A DNA stretch of 64,000 nucleotides. Origin: Actinoplanes palleronii (GTDB lineage: Bacteria > Actinomycetota > Actinomycetes > Mycobacteriales > Micromonosporaceae). The stretch covers positions 62,001 to 126,000 of the forward strand of contig NZ_BOMS01000026.1 of assembly GCF_016862315.1 (NCBI RefSeq). Reading direction: 5' to 3'. This document shows, one piece after another, positions 50,159-59,236 of the stretch. The translations under genes were made by a program, and so were the position numbers. Position 1 is the stretch's first letter. Every line of letters begins with the position of its first letter. The notes under the pieces are model-generated. The model was not told where the DNA came from. It saw nothing but the letters and a program-made list of their open reading frames with translations, and ran no database searches.

Positions 50159-52651
50159 TTATTCCTTGATGCCGATGTGCTCGATCGGCGGCACCCGCAG
50201 CAACCGGGCGATCGGCAGCACCGTCGTGGCCAGCGCCAGGATCGTCGTCCCGCCGAGCACGACCACCGCGCCCAGCGGCGGCACGTACGGCACCGGGCTG
50301 CCGGTCAGCGCCCGGACCACGCTGCTCAGGGTCAGCGCGGCGATCGACCCGCCGAGCACCACGGCGGTGCCGAGCAACCCGAACTGTTCCGCGTTCACCA
50401 TCCGCCGGACCTGACGCCGGGTCACCCCGACCAGGCGCAGCAGGGCCAGCTCCCGGCGCCGCGCGAGGGCGGCCATCACCATGGTGTTGGCCGCCGCCAC
50501 CACCGTGTAGCCGACCATCACCCCGATCAGCAGGCGGTTCAGCCAGGCGCTCAGCGCCAGGTCCTTCGCCAGGCCGCCGGTCAGCGCGGCGGCGTCGACC
50601 ACGGTGCTGCCCGGGTGCCGGGCGGCGACCGCCCGCAGCGCGGTGTCGGCCGAGGCCGGTGCGCTGATCAGGATCTCGTCGTCGAGGTTCGTCGCGGTGT
50701 GCCCGGCGACCGTCGACAGGGGCAGCACCACGTCGCCGAAGCCGAGGCCGCGCCGGTAGATCGCGACGACCCGGGCGTGCACGGCGGCGCCGTCGCCGAG
50801 CCGCAGCTCGACGTCGTCGCCCACGTCCCAGCCGAACATCGACGACTGGGTGCGCGACACCGCGACGGCGCCGTCGCGCAAGCCGGTCAGCGAGCCCGCG
50901 GTGACGTCGAGGTCGAAGGCCGCGCCCGCGGTGGCCGGGTCGACCGCCCGGGCGCCGATCGACTCGCCGTCGCCCATCAGCGGCGCCAGCACGGTGGTGT
51001 GCCGGACCGGGGTCGCCGAGCGGACCCCGGGGATCGCGCGGACCTCGGCCAGCGCCGACCCGGACAGGCCCGCGCCCGACACCAGGGCCCGCGAGGCGAG
51101 CAGACCGGACCGGCTCTCGGCGACCGCCTGACGTTCCAGGTTGTTCTGCAGGAACCACACCGAACCGCCGAACCCGACCGCGAGCACCAGCGAGGTCAGC
51201 ACGGTCGCCGAGCCCCGGGCGTTCGCCCGCAGGTTGGCCGCCGCCAGGTAGCCGCCGGTCCCGAAACCCGTCCGCAGCACCGGGGTCAGCAGCCGGGCGG
51301 CCGCATTCGTGATCCACGGTGCGAGCAGCGCGACGGCGAGGACGAACAGGTAGAGCATGCCGAGCGCCGCGCCCATCGCGGTCTGCCCGCTCACCGCGAC
51401 CGCGGCCACCGCCGCCGAGGCCGCCGCGACCAGCGCGACCAGGCCGCCGATCAGCCGGGTGCGGCCACCGCCGGTCGGTTCGGCGGCGGCCTCGCCCAGC
51501 GCCTCGGCGGGTTTGACGGCGCTGATCCGGCGGGCGGCGAGCAGCCCGGCCAGCACCGCCGACACCAGCACGACCCCGGCCGCGGCGGGCGCGGCGAGCA
51601 CACCGGGAAGCATCGGGAAGCTGGCCGGCAGGAACCCGCGCCCGGTCAGCTCGCCGGTCAGCCAGCGGGCCGCGACCAGGCCGCCCGGCACGCCGAGCAC
51701 CGCGGCGACCAGGCCGATCAGCGCCGACTCCGCCATGATCATGCGGCGGACCTGGCCCGGGGTGGCCGCCACGGCCCGGAGCAGGGCCAGGTCGCGGCGG
51801 CGGTGCCGGACCGAGAGCCCGACGGTCGCGGCGACCACGAACACGATCAGCAGCGCGACGTAACCACCGAACGAGGCGCCGATCTGGATCAGCAGGCCGG
51901 CCGCCGCGCGATCCGCCGACCGTTCCGCCAGGCCGCGATCAGTTCCGGTCAGCACCCGCGCGTCGCCGGCGACCCGTTCGACTCGGGCACGCAGGTCGGC
52001 AACGTCGGTGCCGGGCGCGGCGAGCACGCCGATCGCGGTCACCCCGCCGCTGCGCGGGGCCAGTGCCGCGGCGTGCGCGTCGGTGAAGAAAGCCGTGGCC
52101 GTCCCGGTCCCGGTGACAAGACCACTGATCTCGTACGACCGGAGCACCCCGCCCACCACCAACCCGACCCGGGAACCCGGCAGCGCGCCCCCGGCGGCAC
52201 CCGCGTCGAGCACCACCTCGTCCTCACGGGCGGGTGCACGGCCGGCCGTCAGCTCGTACGGTGAAAGGATCGCACTCCCCCAGCCCCGGCCGGCCGCGAG
52301 CGAGCCGTCGGCGGTGACCACCGGGATGTTCTCGTCCACCGCGACCGCCGCGACGCCCGGCAGGTCGCGGATCGTCCCGGCCAGCGCGACCGGCACCGTC
52401 CCGCCCTCGGGCAGCGCCACCGTGCTCCGATAGGTCTCCCCGTCGAACTCCTTGCTGGTGAACGTGGTGTCCGGCCGGGCGACCACCAGATCGGCGGCGG
52501 CATAGCGGACCGGCTCGGGGTGATAGCGCAGTCCGGACTCGACCAGGACTCCCATCGCGGTCAGGATCAGCGCGCCGAGCGTGAGCGCGAGCAGGGTGGC
52601 GGCCGAGGAACCGGGGCGGGCGCGCAGCAGGCGCGCGGCGAGCGTGGTCAT
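50159..52651 (-). CDS. FtsX/MacB-type ABC transporter permease
   Basis: An 830-residue membrane protein with the duplicated layout of FtsX-domain permeases: N-terminal helix, large extracytoplasmic domain (residues about 40-245), three helices, a fourth-helix region and paired helices near 400-440, a second extracytoplasmic domain (about 490-680) and a final helix trio. The cytoplasmic loops RHRRRDLALLRAVAATPGQV and ARRRELALLRLVGVTRRQV are the coupling motifs. It overlaps the ATPase gene (ATGA). Such transporters export lipids, lipoproteins or peptides, or sense antibiotics; a DesK/NarL pair lies upstream. Confidence 0.92.
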   Translation of the reverse strand: MTTLAARLLRARPGSSAATLLALTLGALILTAMGVLVESGLRYHPEPVRYAAADLVVARPDTTFTSKEFDGETYRSTVALPEGGTVPVALAGTIRDLPGVAAVAVDENIPVVTADGSLAAGRGWGSAILSPYELTAGRAPAREDEVVLDAGAAGGALPGSRVGLVVGGVLRSYEISGLVTGTGTATAFFTDAHAAALAPRSGGVTAIGVLAAPGTDVADLRARVERVAGDARVLTGTDRGLAERSADRAAAGLLIQIGASFGGYVALLIVFVVAATVGLSVRHRRRDLALLRAVAATPGQVRRMIMAESALIGLVAAVLGVPGGLVAARWLTGELTGRGFLPASFPMLPGVLAAPAAAGVVLVSAVLAGLLAARRISAVKPAEALGEAAAEPTGGGRTRLIGGLVALVAAASAAVAAVAVSGQTAMGAALGMLYLFVLAVALLAPWITNAAARLLTPVLRTGFGTGGYLAAANLRANARGSATVLTSLVLAVGFGGSVWFLQNNLERQAVAESRSGLLASRALVSGAGLSGSALAEVRAIPGVRSATPVRHTTVLAPLMGDGESIGARAVDPATAGAAFDLDVTAGSLTGLRDGAVAVSRTQSSMFGWDVGDDVELRLGDGAAVHARVVAIYRRGLGFGDVVLPLSTVAGHTATNLDDEILISAPASADTALRAVAARHPGSTVVDAAALTGGLAKDLALSAWLNRLLIGVMVGYTVVAAANTMVMAALARRRELALLRLVGVTRRQVRRMVNAEQFGLLGTAVVLGGSIAALTLSSVVRALTGSPVPYVPPLGAVVVLGGTTILALATTVLPIARLLRVPPIEHIGIKE

Positions 52652-53421
52652 CGGGCACCCACCGCGCGCTTGCGGCCCAGGGCGGCCAGGTGCTCGGCGA
52701 TCCGCTCCGCGCCCGGCTGTGGCATGTCGTGCACCAGCCGCCCGTCGGCCAGCACGATCACCCGGTCGGCCCAGGACGCGGCCACCGGGTCGTGGGTGAC
52801 CATCACGACGGTCTGCCCGTGCTCGTCGACCACCCCGCGCAGCAGAGCGAGCACCTCGGCCGCGGTGGTGGTGTCGAGCGCGCCGGTCGGCTCGTCGCAG
52901 AAGATCACTTCCGGACGGGTGGCCAGCGCCCGGGCGATCGCGACCCGCTGCTGCTGGCCGCCGGAGAGCGCGGACGGCCGGTGCCGCAGCCGCTCACCGA
53001 GCCCGACCCGCTCGACCACCCGCGCGATCCAGGCGCGGTCGGGCCGGACGCCGGACAGGCGCAGCGGCAACAGGATGTTCTCCTCGACGGTCAGCGCGCC
53101 GATCAGGTTGAACGCCTGGAAGACGAAGCCGATCCGGCCCCGGCGCAGCTCGGTCAGCCGGGTCTCGGAGAGCCGGGACAGCTCGGTGTCACCGATCCAG
53201 ACGCTGCCCGCGGTCGGCCGGTCCAGGCCGGCCGCCGCCTGCAGCAGGGTGCTCTTGCCGGAGCCGGACGGACCCATGATCGCGGTGAAGGTGCCCCGGA
53301 GGAAGGCGGCGTCGACGCCGGCCAGCGCCCGGACCGGCTCCCCGTCGGACGCGTAGGTGCGGGTGAGCCCCTGGACTCGCACCGCGGGCTCATCGAGGAC
53401 GGAGGTTCGCTGGCTGTTCAC
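52648..53421 (-). CDS. MacB/LolD-type ABC transporter ATP-binding protein
   Basis: A 257-residue ATPase with Walker A GPSGSGKST near residue 50, the family's RRGRIGFVFQAFNLI Q-loop near 95, signature LSGGQQQRVAIARAL near 152, Walker B VIFCDEPTGALD near 170 and switch His VTHDP near 208. The GTG at 53421 is preferred though its SD is weak. It powers the FtsX-type permease it overlaps and lies 70 bp after the response regulator gene. Confidence 0.92.
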   Translation of the reverse strand: MNSQRTSVLDEPAVRVQGLTRTYASDGEPVRALAGVDAAFLRGTFTAIMGPSGSGKSTLLQAAAGLDRPTAGSVWIGDTELSRLSETRLTELRRGRIGFVFQAFNLIGALTVEENILLPLRLSGVRPDRAWIARVVERVGLGERLRHRPSALSGGQQQRVAIARALATRPEVIFCDEPTGALDTTTAAEVLALLRGVVDEHGQTVVMVTHDPVAASWADRVIVLADGRLVHDMPQPGAERIAEHLAALGRKRAVGAR

Positions 53422-53491
53422 ACCGGAAAGTCTTCGCCGATCGCCCGGCCCGCGAAATGACGCTGGCACCACGATCCAGGTACAGCAGGCG

Positions 53492-54157
53492 CTACCCCCG
53501 GGGCTGTCCCGGCGGGCCGTCCAGGTAGCGCAGCACGGCGGTCACCCGGCGGTCGGCGCGGTCGTCGGGCGCCAGGCCGAGCTTGGCGAAGATGCTGCGG
53601 ATGTGTTTGTGCACGGCCCCGTCCGTGATGACCAGCCGCTCGGCGATCGCGGAGTTGCCCAGCCCCTCGGCCATCACCGCGAGCACCTCGGTCTCGCGCG
53701 GGCTCAGCTGGGCCAGTCCGCTGTCCGGGCGGGACCGGGCCAGCAGCTGCCCGACCACCTCCGGGTCGACCGCGGTGCCACCGGCGGCCACCCGGTGCAG
53801 GGCGGTGAGGAACTCCTCGACCCGGCCGACCCGTTCCTTGAGCAGGTAACCGAGCCCGGCGCTGCCCCGGGCCAGCAGGTCGGTGGCGAACGCCTGCTCG
53901 ACATACGCGGACAGCACCAGCACGGCCAGGCCCGGCTGCCGGCGGCGCGCCTCGACGGCGGCCACGATCCCCTCGTCGGTGTGCGTGGGCGGCATCCGCA
54001 CGTCGACGATCGCGACGTCCGGCCGGTGCTCGCCGACCGCGTCCAGGAACGTGCCCGGCCCGTCGGCGGTGGCGACCACCTCCAGACCCTCGGCCCGCAG
54101 CAGCAGCGCCAGGCCCTCGCGCAGCAGCGGGTCGTCCTCGGCGATCACGATCCGCAC
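53492..54157 (-). CDS. NarL/LuxR-family response regulator
   Basis: A 221-residue two-component regulator. The receiver is complete: IAEDDPLLREG acidic pair, phosphoacceptor Asp in VAIVDVRMPP near residue 53, and Lys in YLLKERVG near 107. The LuxR HTH is at about 150-215 (LSPRETEVLAVMAEGL, GAVHKHIRSIFAKLGL). GTG start 13 bp inside the kinase's 3' end, so translation is coupled. It probably controls the ABC exporter downstream. Confidence 0.94.
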   Translation of the reverse strand: MRIVIAEDDPLLREGLALLLRAEGLEVVATADGPGTFLDAVGEHRPDVAIVDVRMPPTHTDEGIVAAVEARRRQPGLAVLVLSAYVEQAFATDLLARGSAGLGYLLKERVGRVEEFLTALHRVAAGGTAVDPEVVGQLLARSRPDSGLAQLSPRETEVLAVMAEGLGNSAIAERLVITDGAVHKHIRSIFAKLGLAPDDRADRRVTAVLRYLDGPPGQPRG

Positions 54158-55413
54158 GGCAGCTCCACGTCCATCGTCGTCGGGCCGCCCGGCGGGCTGA
54201 CCATCACGAAGCGGCCATCGTAGGCCTCGACCCGGCGCCGGATGCCGCGCAGCCCGGTGCCGCCGTCCTCGTCCGCGCCGCCGGTGCCGTCGTCGCTGAT
54301 CCGCAGGCGCAGCCGGTCGCCGTCGCGCCGCACGGTGACCGCGGCCGAGACCGCGCCGCTGTGCTTCACCAGGTTGGTCAGCGCCTCGGCGACCACGAAG
54401 TACGCGGTCGCCTCGACCGAGACCGCACACCGGCCGGGCACGTCCACCTCGAGCCGGCACGGCACCGCGCAGGTGCCGGCCAGCCCGGCGAGCGCACCGG
54501 CCAGACCCCGGTCGTCGAGCACCGGCGGCAGGATCCCGCGGACCACCGCGCGCAGCTCGGCCAGGGCCTGCTCGCCGGCTTCCTGCGCGCGGTCCAGGAT
54601 GTCCGCGACCGCGTCCGGGTTGCGGTCCGCCGCCCGCCGGGCCGCACCCACCAGTACGGTCAGCGCCACCAGGCGGTTCTGCGTGCCGTCGTGCAGGGAG
54701 CGCTCGATCCGGCGCAGCTCGGCGGCGTGCGCGTCGAGGGCGGCGGCCCGGGTCGCGGTCAGCTCGGCGACCCGCCGGGACAGGTCGACGTCACCGGCCG
54801 GCCCGAGCAGCCGCCGGCCGGGGAGCGCCTGCAGCCGGGCGATCGCCGGACCGAGTCCGATCACGACGGCCGCGAAGCCGATGCCGATCAGCCACACGCC
54901 GAGCGCGTCGGCGAGCCCGTCGATCCGCCACCAGATCATCCCGGGGCCGCCCTGGTCCGGGTCGAGCGCCCGGTACCAGAGCGGGAACGTGCCGTTCTCG
55001 ACGGCGTAGATCGGCAGGGTGATCCCGATCGCGCCGAGCAGGAACCCGGCCGTACCGTGCCCGGCCAGCCAGGCCAGCTCACGGCGGACCGCCGGGTCGC
55101 GCAGGGCGTCCCGGACGGCCGGTGGCAGCGGTGGCGGGCCGATCACCGCCGGGCCCCAGCGGGTGAGCCGGGCGCGTTCCCGGTCGGCGACCGCGCGGGT
55201 GACCCGGGGGACCGTCGGCGCGAGCAGCAGGCCGACGCCGAGCAGGCTCGCGGCGGCGACCATCAGCAGCCAGACCAGCGCGGTCAGGGCGAGCAGCGAG
55301 GTGCCGAGGCCGCCGACGACGTGTTCGAGGGCGTCGACGCTGATCCGGAGCCGCTCGACGAGGTAGTCGCGCCGGGGCCTGCTCTTCTGCGGCGTCCGTC
55401 TTTTCTGCGGCAT
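54145..55413 (-). CDS. DesK-type sensor histidine kinase
   Basis: A 422-residue membrane kinase. The N-terminus is basic, then four to five membrane helices occupy about residues 35-205 (LALTALVWLLMVAAASLLG and later segments). The HisKA_3 box ERSLHDGTQNRLVAL near 245 carries the phosphorylated His, and the ATPase domain has NLVKHSGA near 350 and the G-box DDGTGGADEDGGTGLRGI near 385. The small extracytoplasmic loops suggest membrane-state or drug sensing. Overlaps the response regulator by 13 bp. Confidence 0.93.
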   Translation of the reverse strand: MPQKRRTPQKSRPRRDYLVERLRISVDALEHVVGGLGTSLLALTALVWLLMVAAASLLGVGLLLAPTVPRVTRAVADRERARLTRWGPAVIGPPPLPPAVRDALRDPAVRRELAWLAGHGTAGFLLGAIGITLPIYAVENGTFPLWYRALDPDQGGPGMIWWRIDGLADALGVWLIGIGFAAVVIGLGPAIARLQALPGRRLLGPAGDVDLSRRVAELTATRAAALDAHAAELRRIERSLHDGTQNRLVALTVLVGAARRAADRNPDAVADILDRAQEAGEQALAELRAVVRGILPPVLDDRGLAGALAGLAGTCAVPCRLEVDVPGRCAVSVEATAYFVVAEALTNLVKHSGAVSAAVTVRRDGDRLRLRISDDGTGGADEDGGTGLRGIRRRVEAYDGRFVMVSPPGGPTTMDVELPCGS

Positions 55414-55522
55414 CCGTCTGACGATAGGTGGCCGCTGGTGCCGGGGCAGTACAGCAGGCTGTACCAGCAGAGACGCGCTGGTGGGATCGCCGGGCGGCCG
55501 GGCGGTCCCTAGCGTGGGAGCC

Positions 55523-55690
55523 ATGACTTCCTGGTTGCGTCCCGCGCTCTGGCTGCTGCTGATCCTCAGCGTGGCCGCGAACGCGGTCGCGTCCAGCCTG
55601 GACGTCGGCGTCGTCGTCGGTCTCGGCTTCGGCCTGGTGACGCTGGCCTGCGCCGTCGTCCTCGCGGCACACCACTACCGGCACCGCTGA
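55523..55690 (+). CDS. Small two-helix membrane protein
   Basis: A 55-residue hypothetical protein with two hydrophobic helices (LRPALWLLLILSVAANAVAS and VGVVVGLGFGLVTLACAVVLAAHH) joined by a short Asp-containing turn, ending HYRHR. GGGAG lies just before the ATG at 55523. It is divergent from the sensor kinase, so it might be an accessory of the two-component/ABC module. Its stop lies at the start of a 31-bp tandem repeat. Confidence 0.65.
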   Translation: MTSWLRPALWLLLILSVAANAVASSLDVGVVVGLGFGLVTLACAVVLAAHHYRHR

Positions 55691-55800
55691 CTCGTTCCGG
55701 CCGTCCGGGCCGGGCCGCTGACTCGTTCCGGCTGTTCGGGCCGGGCCGCTGACTCGTTCCGGCCGTCCGCGCCGGGCCGCTGACTCGTTCCGGTTGTTCG
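55686..55800. repeat. 31-bp tandem repeat, about 3.7 copies
   Basis: Units start at 55686, 55717, 55748 and 55779 (partial), each beginning GCTGACTCGTTCCGG. Units 1 and 2 differ at two bases; each contains an inverted CCGGCC...GGCCGG or similar, so each can form a hairpin. The first unit includes the stop of the small membrane protein gene; the array ends about 60 bp before lexA. Confidence 0.88.
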
Positions 55801-55859
55801 ACGGTGGGCTGCGGCGAGCCCGGTCGCGGCGGGGAACGCGGATCGGGGAAGATTCCGGG

Positions 55860-56501
55860 GTGCTAGCGGATGACGAACTCGACACCTCGATCCTGACCGA
55901 GCGGCAGCGCCGGATCCTCACCGTCATCCGCGACGGGGCCCTCCGGCACGGCTACTCGCCCTCCACCAGGGAGATCGCCGACGCGGTCCGGCTGTCCACC
56001 ACCACGGTGGCCCGGCACCTGCGCGCCCTCGAGGACCACGGGTTCCTGCGGCGCGGGCGCTCGACCCGGCCGGTCGACATCCGGATGTTCCTGCGCGCGG
56101 ACGAGCAGCCGCACCGGGAGACGACGACGATCGGCGTACCGGTGCTGGGCGACATCGCGGCCGGCGCGCCGATCCTGGCCCAGCAGAGCGCGGACGAGAT
56201 GCTGTCCCTCCCGCGCGAACTGGTCGGCAAGGGCGGCGCCCTGTTCGCGCTACGGGTGCGCGGCGACTCGATGATCGACGCGGCGATCTGTGACGGCGAC
56301 CTGGTCGTGGTGAAGCAGCAGCCCGAGGCGTTCAACGGCGACATCGTGGCCGCGATGATCGACGACGAGGCGACGGTCAAGGTGTTCCGGCGCCGTGGCG
56401 GCCACGTGATCCTCGAGCCGCGCAACCCGGCCTACTCAGACATCGACGGTGACCAAGCGGTCATTCTCGGCAAAGTCGTTTCGGTACTCCGCAGCGTGTG
56501 A
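55860..56501 (+). CDS. lexA: LexA-family SOS repressor
   Basis: A 213-residue repressor/autoprotease. Residues about 10-75 form the LexA winged helix (LTERQRRILTVIRDGALRHG, then YSPSTREIADAV and GFLRRGRSTRPVDIR). The self-cleavage site is the Ala-Gly in GDIAAGAPI near 105; catalytic Ser is in RGDSMI near 140 and Lys in EATVKVF near 178. It represses DNA-damage genes until RecA triggers cleavage. A GTG start at 55860 is used; a longer TTG start at 55794 is possible. A canonical actinobacterial SOS box is not obvious upstream, so it may be a LexA paralogue. Confidence 0.87.
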   Translation: MLADDELDTSILTERQRRILTVIRDGALRHGYSPSTREIADAVRLSTTTVARHLRALEDHGFLRRGRSTRPVDIRMFLRADEQPHRETTTIGVPVLGDIAAGAPILAQQSADEMLSLPRELVGKGGALFALRVRGDSMIDAAICDGDLVVVKQQPEAFNGDIVAAMIDDEATVKVFRRRGGHVILEPRNPAYSDIDGDQAVILGKVVSVLRSV

Positions 56502-56709
56502 CAGAAACGGCAACAATCGTTTACGCACAGCACACCTCTGTCCATTTTGCAATGTGCAGATGATGGCCCTATTCTGATCATGTAACGGCTCCCGGACGCG
56601 GGAAACCGGCACCGCATGCTATCCGTGAACGCCTATTGCATGCAGGCATTCCGTGCGGTTTCCCGTCCTGTTCGACGGCGCTTCACCGCGCCCGTTTCCG
56701 GAGGTCAGC

Positions 56710-57348
56710 ATGGCCTGGTTCATCGGCCAATCGCTCGTTTTCATCCTGCTCGCCTTCCTGCTCGGCGTGCTTGTCGGACGCCTCAGCGCACGCTTTACCG
56801 GTCGCCGCGGCACCACGCCGGAACCGACCTTTGCCGCAGCGCCGGAGAAATCGGAAAGCAATCTGAAGACCCCGGAAAAGGTATCACCGGAAAAGGCGCT
56901 TTCGGCCGAAAAGGAGTCCCCCGCCACGGTGGTGGAAAGCGCCGCGACGGGAACGCCGGTGGTCGATGAGGAATTGGAGCGGATCGAGGGAATCGGCCCG
57001 AAGATGGCCGACGCCCTGCGTGCCGCCGGGATCCACTCGTTCGCCCAGCTCGCCGCGAGCGACGACGACACCAAACGCTCCGCCATCCGGGCGGCCGGTC
57101 TGAGCTTCGCCCCCAGCCTGGTCACCTGGAGCCGCCAGGCCCGCCTGCTCGCCGACGGCGACGAGGCGGCCTTCGCCGAACTCACCGCCCGCCTGATCGC
57201 CGGCCGCGACACCGACCCGGCCCACTCCCCGAACCCCGATTCACTTACCGCCGCCACCACCCGGCGTCCGTCGCCACGCCCAGCCGGCCCACCGGCCGCC
57301 GGCCGGGACCAGGCCGCTGCCGGCCGGGATGCGGAGACGGTCCGATGA
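56710..57348 (+). CDS. Membrane-anchored helix-hairpin-helix protein
   Basis: A 212-residue protein. An N-terminal helix (WFIGQSLVFILLAFLLGVLVG) anchors it with the rest probably cytoplasmic: a Lys/Glu/Ser-rich linker (EKVSPEKALSAEKESP), then a helix-hairpin-helix domain at about 95-150 (LERIEGIGPKMADALRAAGI), a fold that binds DNA or mediates protein contacts, and a Pro/Arg tail. GGAGGT lies 4 nt before the ATG. It overlaps the OmpA/BON gene by ATGA, so the two act together. The anchored HHH could tether DNA or another cytoplasmic partner to an envelope complex (inference). Confidence 0.8.
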   Translation: MAWFIGQSLVFILLAFLLGVLVGRLSARFTGRRGTTPEPTFAAAPEKSESNLKTPEKVSPEKALSAEKESPATVVESAATGTPVVDEELERIEGIGPKMADALRAAGIHSFAQLAASDDDTKRSAIRAAGLSFAPSLVTWSRQARLLADGDEAAFAELTARLIAGRDTDPAHSPNPDSLTAATTRRPSPRPAGPPAAGRDQAAAGRDAETVR

Positions 57349-58400
57349 TCGGGGTGCAGACGAACGACGCCCGGCGGCGGCCGCGCTTCACCCGCCCGGA
57401 GCACGCCGGCGTCCGGCGGCTCTGGTTCGCCGCGCTGATCGCGGTGATCGGCCTCGCCGCGCTCCTCACCGTTCAGCTCGGCCCGCAGCGGCACCGCATC
57501 GAGAACGACCTCACCGACCGCGCCACCCGGGCGCTGGCCGCCGCCGGCCAGCAGAAGACCGACGTCTCGTTCACCGGCCGCGACGCCGAAGTCAACGCCG
57601 ATTCGCAGACCGAAGCCGACCGTGCCCGCACCGTCGTCGCGGCGGTGACCGGGGTCCGCACCGTGCACACCCGGGTCGTTCCGGCCGCCCCGGTGCGCGT
57701 CCCGCCGACGTTCCTGCTGGCCGCGTCCGGGGGCCACGCCGTGCTCACCGGCACACTGCCGGACGCCGGACTGCGTACCGCGCTGCACGACGCCACCGCC
57801 GCGGCGTTCGGCCCGGCCGGGACCGACGACCGCCTCACCGTCGCGGACACCGTCACCGCCGAAACCACGCTCACCGGGTTGCCGTCCCTGCTGCGGTTGC
57901 TGCCGGCCCGGGCCGCCACTTTCTCCGTACGATGGGAAGCCGGCGCCCTGACCCTCACCGGCACCACCCCGGCCGAAACCGTGCACACCGCGCTGACCGC
58001 GGCCGCCCAGCACCTCGGCGCCCCGGTCACCGACCGGATGACAGTGGCCGCCCTGCAACCGCAACTCTCCGCGGTGCCCCCGCTGACGTTCCGCACCGAC
58101 GGCGCCACCCTGACCCCGGAGTCGCGGAAGTCCCTGCGGACCGTCGCGGACCTCCTCGCCGCCAACCCGAGCGCCACCATCCGCGTCGACGGCCACACCG
58201 ACTCGCGCGGCCCGAAGGCGATGAACCTGGCGCTGAGCCGGGACCGCGCCGACGCGGTACGCACCGGCCTGCTCGAGGAGGGTGTCGCCGCGGACCGCCT
58301 GACGGTGGCCGGCCACGGCGAGGCGCAGCCGAAGGTCGCCAACGACACCCCCGAGCACCGCGCCATGAACCGTCGCGTCGACCTGACCGTGACCCGTTGA
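57345..58400 (+). CDS. OmpA-family protein with BON-like domains (ArfA-like)
   Basis: A 351-residue envelope protein. A membrane helix (LWFAALIAVIGLAALLTVQL, residues 26-45) is followed by two BON-like alpha/beta repeats (about 50-115 and 120-215) and a C-terminal OmpA peptidoglycan-binding domain (about 232-351) with TPESRKSLRTVADLL, VDGHTDSRG and LSRDRADAVRTGLLEEGV. The order helix-BON-OmpA is that of mycobacterial ArfA/OmpATb. In a cell without an outer membrane it would link membrane and wall. Translationally coupled to the anchored HHH protein. Confidence 0.88.
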   Translation: MIGVQTNDARRRPRFTRPEHAGVRRLWFAALIAVIGLAALLTVQLGPQRHRIENDLTDRATRALAAAGQQKTDVSFTGRDAEVNADSQTEADRARTVVAAVTGVRTVHTRVVPAAPVRVPPTFLLAASGGHAVLTGTLPDAGLRTALHDATAAAFGPAGTDDRLTVADTVTAETTLTGLPSLLRLLPARAATFSVRWEAGALTLTGTTPAETVHTALTAAAQHLGAPVTDRMTVAALQPQLSAVPPLTFRTDGATLTPESRKSLRTVADLLAANPSATIRVDGHTDSRGPKAMNLALSRDRADAVRTGLLEEGVAADRLTVAGHGEAQPKVANDTPEHRAMNRRVDLTVTR

Positions 58401-58497
58401 CCGCCGCGCGGATCAGCCTTTCGGCAGAGGCGCCGGAGGGCCGGGTCCGACCGGAGTGTGATGTGTGGCCGCGTCCGCGTTCCTAGCATCCTCAGTC

Positions 58498-59196
58498 ATG
58501 AAGATCATGCGCAGCGCGGTCGTGGCGGCACCGGTGACCGGCGTGCTGCTGGGGTCCCTGGACTTCGTCTGGATCAAGTACGTGCCGGGCCCGTTCGGCG
58601 GGCTCGGCAACTCGATGGCGGTGTGGGCGGTGGCGGCGTTCCTGCTCACCTTCGGTCACCGCTGGAGCCTGCCGGTCAGCGTGGCAGCGGCGGCGGCCCA
58701 GCTCGTGATCGCCGTCCCGAGCTACTACCTGGCCGCGGCACTGATCCAGCACGACGCCTGGTCGAACATGGTCAACGCCAACGCCCTGCTGTGGATGGCC
58801 TTCGGCGTGATCGCCGGTGCGGTCTTCGGCGCCGGCGGCATGCTGGCCCGCGAGCAATCCGACAGCACCCCCGGGCGTGCGGACGCCGGCCGTGTTCCCG
58901 GCAGCGGCACCTCCGGCGGCCGGCCCGGGCGCGCCGCCGCGTGGCTCAGCACCGCCGCGCTCGCCCTGCCCGGCTCGGTGCTGTTCGCCGAGGCGGTGCT
59001 CCAGGCCCGCCGGATCGGTGATCCTTCGTACCCGGTCGCCGAGCTCACGTCGTACACCATTGTTGTGATCGTCATCGGTCTCGGGACCACCGTGATGATC
59101 ACGCGGACCTGGACCCGCCGCGGTCTGGTCCTGCTTCTCGCCCTGCCGCTGACCGCGGCCGGCGTCGCGCTGCTCGGCCTGGCCGGCTTCCGCTGA
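58498..59196 (+). CDS. Polytopic membrane protein of unknown function
   Basis: A 232-residue protein with about 6 hydrophobic helices in two groups of three separated by a polar loop rich in Gly, Arg and Ser (about residues 118-150, DSTPGRADAGRVPGSG). The start LLGSLDFVWIKYVPGPFGGL and the Trp-containing helices (MVNANALLWMAFGVIAGA) recall a small actinobacterial membrane family. No transport or enzyme motif is recognised. ATG at 58498. A hairpin follows the stop. Confidence 0.75.
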   Translation: MKIMRSAVVAAPVTGVLLGSLDFVWIKYVPGPFGGLGNSMAVWAVAAFLLTFGHRWSLPVSVAAAAAQLVIAVPSYYLAAALIQHDAWSNMVNANALLWMAFGVIAGAVFGAGGMLAREQSDSTPGRADAGRVPGSGTSGGRPGRAAAWLSTAALALPGSVLFAEAVLQARRIGDPSYPVAELTSYTIVVIVIGLGTTVMITRTWTRRGLVLLLALPLTAAGVALLGLAGFR

Positions 59197-59200
59197 TCCC

Positions 59201-59226
59201 GGTGGGCCGCCTCCCCACGGCCCACC
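59201..59226. terminator. Bidirectional hairpin terminator
   Basis: A perfect 9-bp stem GGTGGGCCG/CGGCCCACC with an 8-nt loop lies between the convergent membrane protein and bacterioferritin genes. Confidence 0.75.
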
Positions 59227-59236
59227 ACGCCGCCGA

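Noticed and set aside
50118..50414. Small plus-strand frame after the chitosanase
   Set aside because: It begins inside the terminator hairpin and is antisense to the FtsX-type permease.
55800..55860. SOS box upstream of lexA
   Set aside because: A GTTCGA half-site occurs at about 55796, but the matching inverted half at the right spacing is absent.
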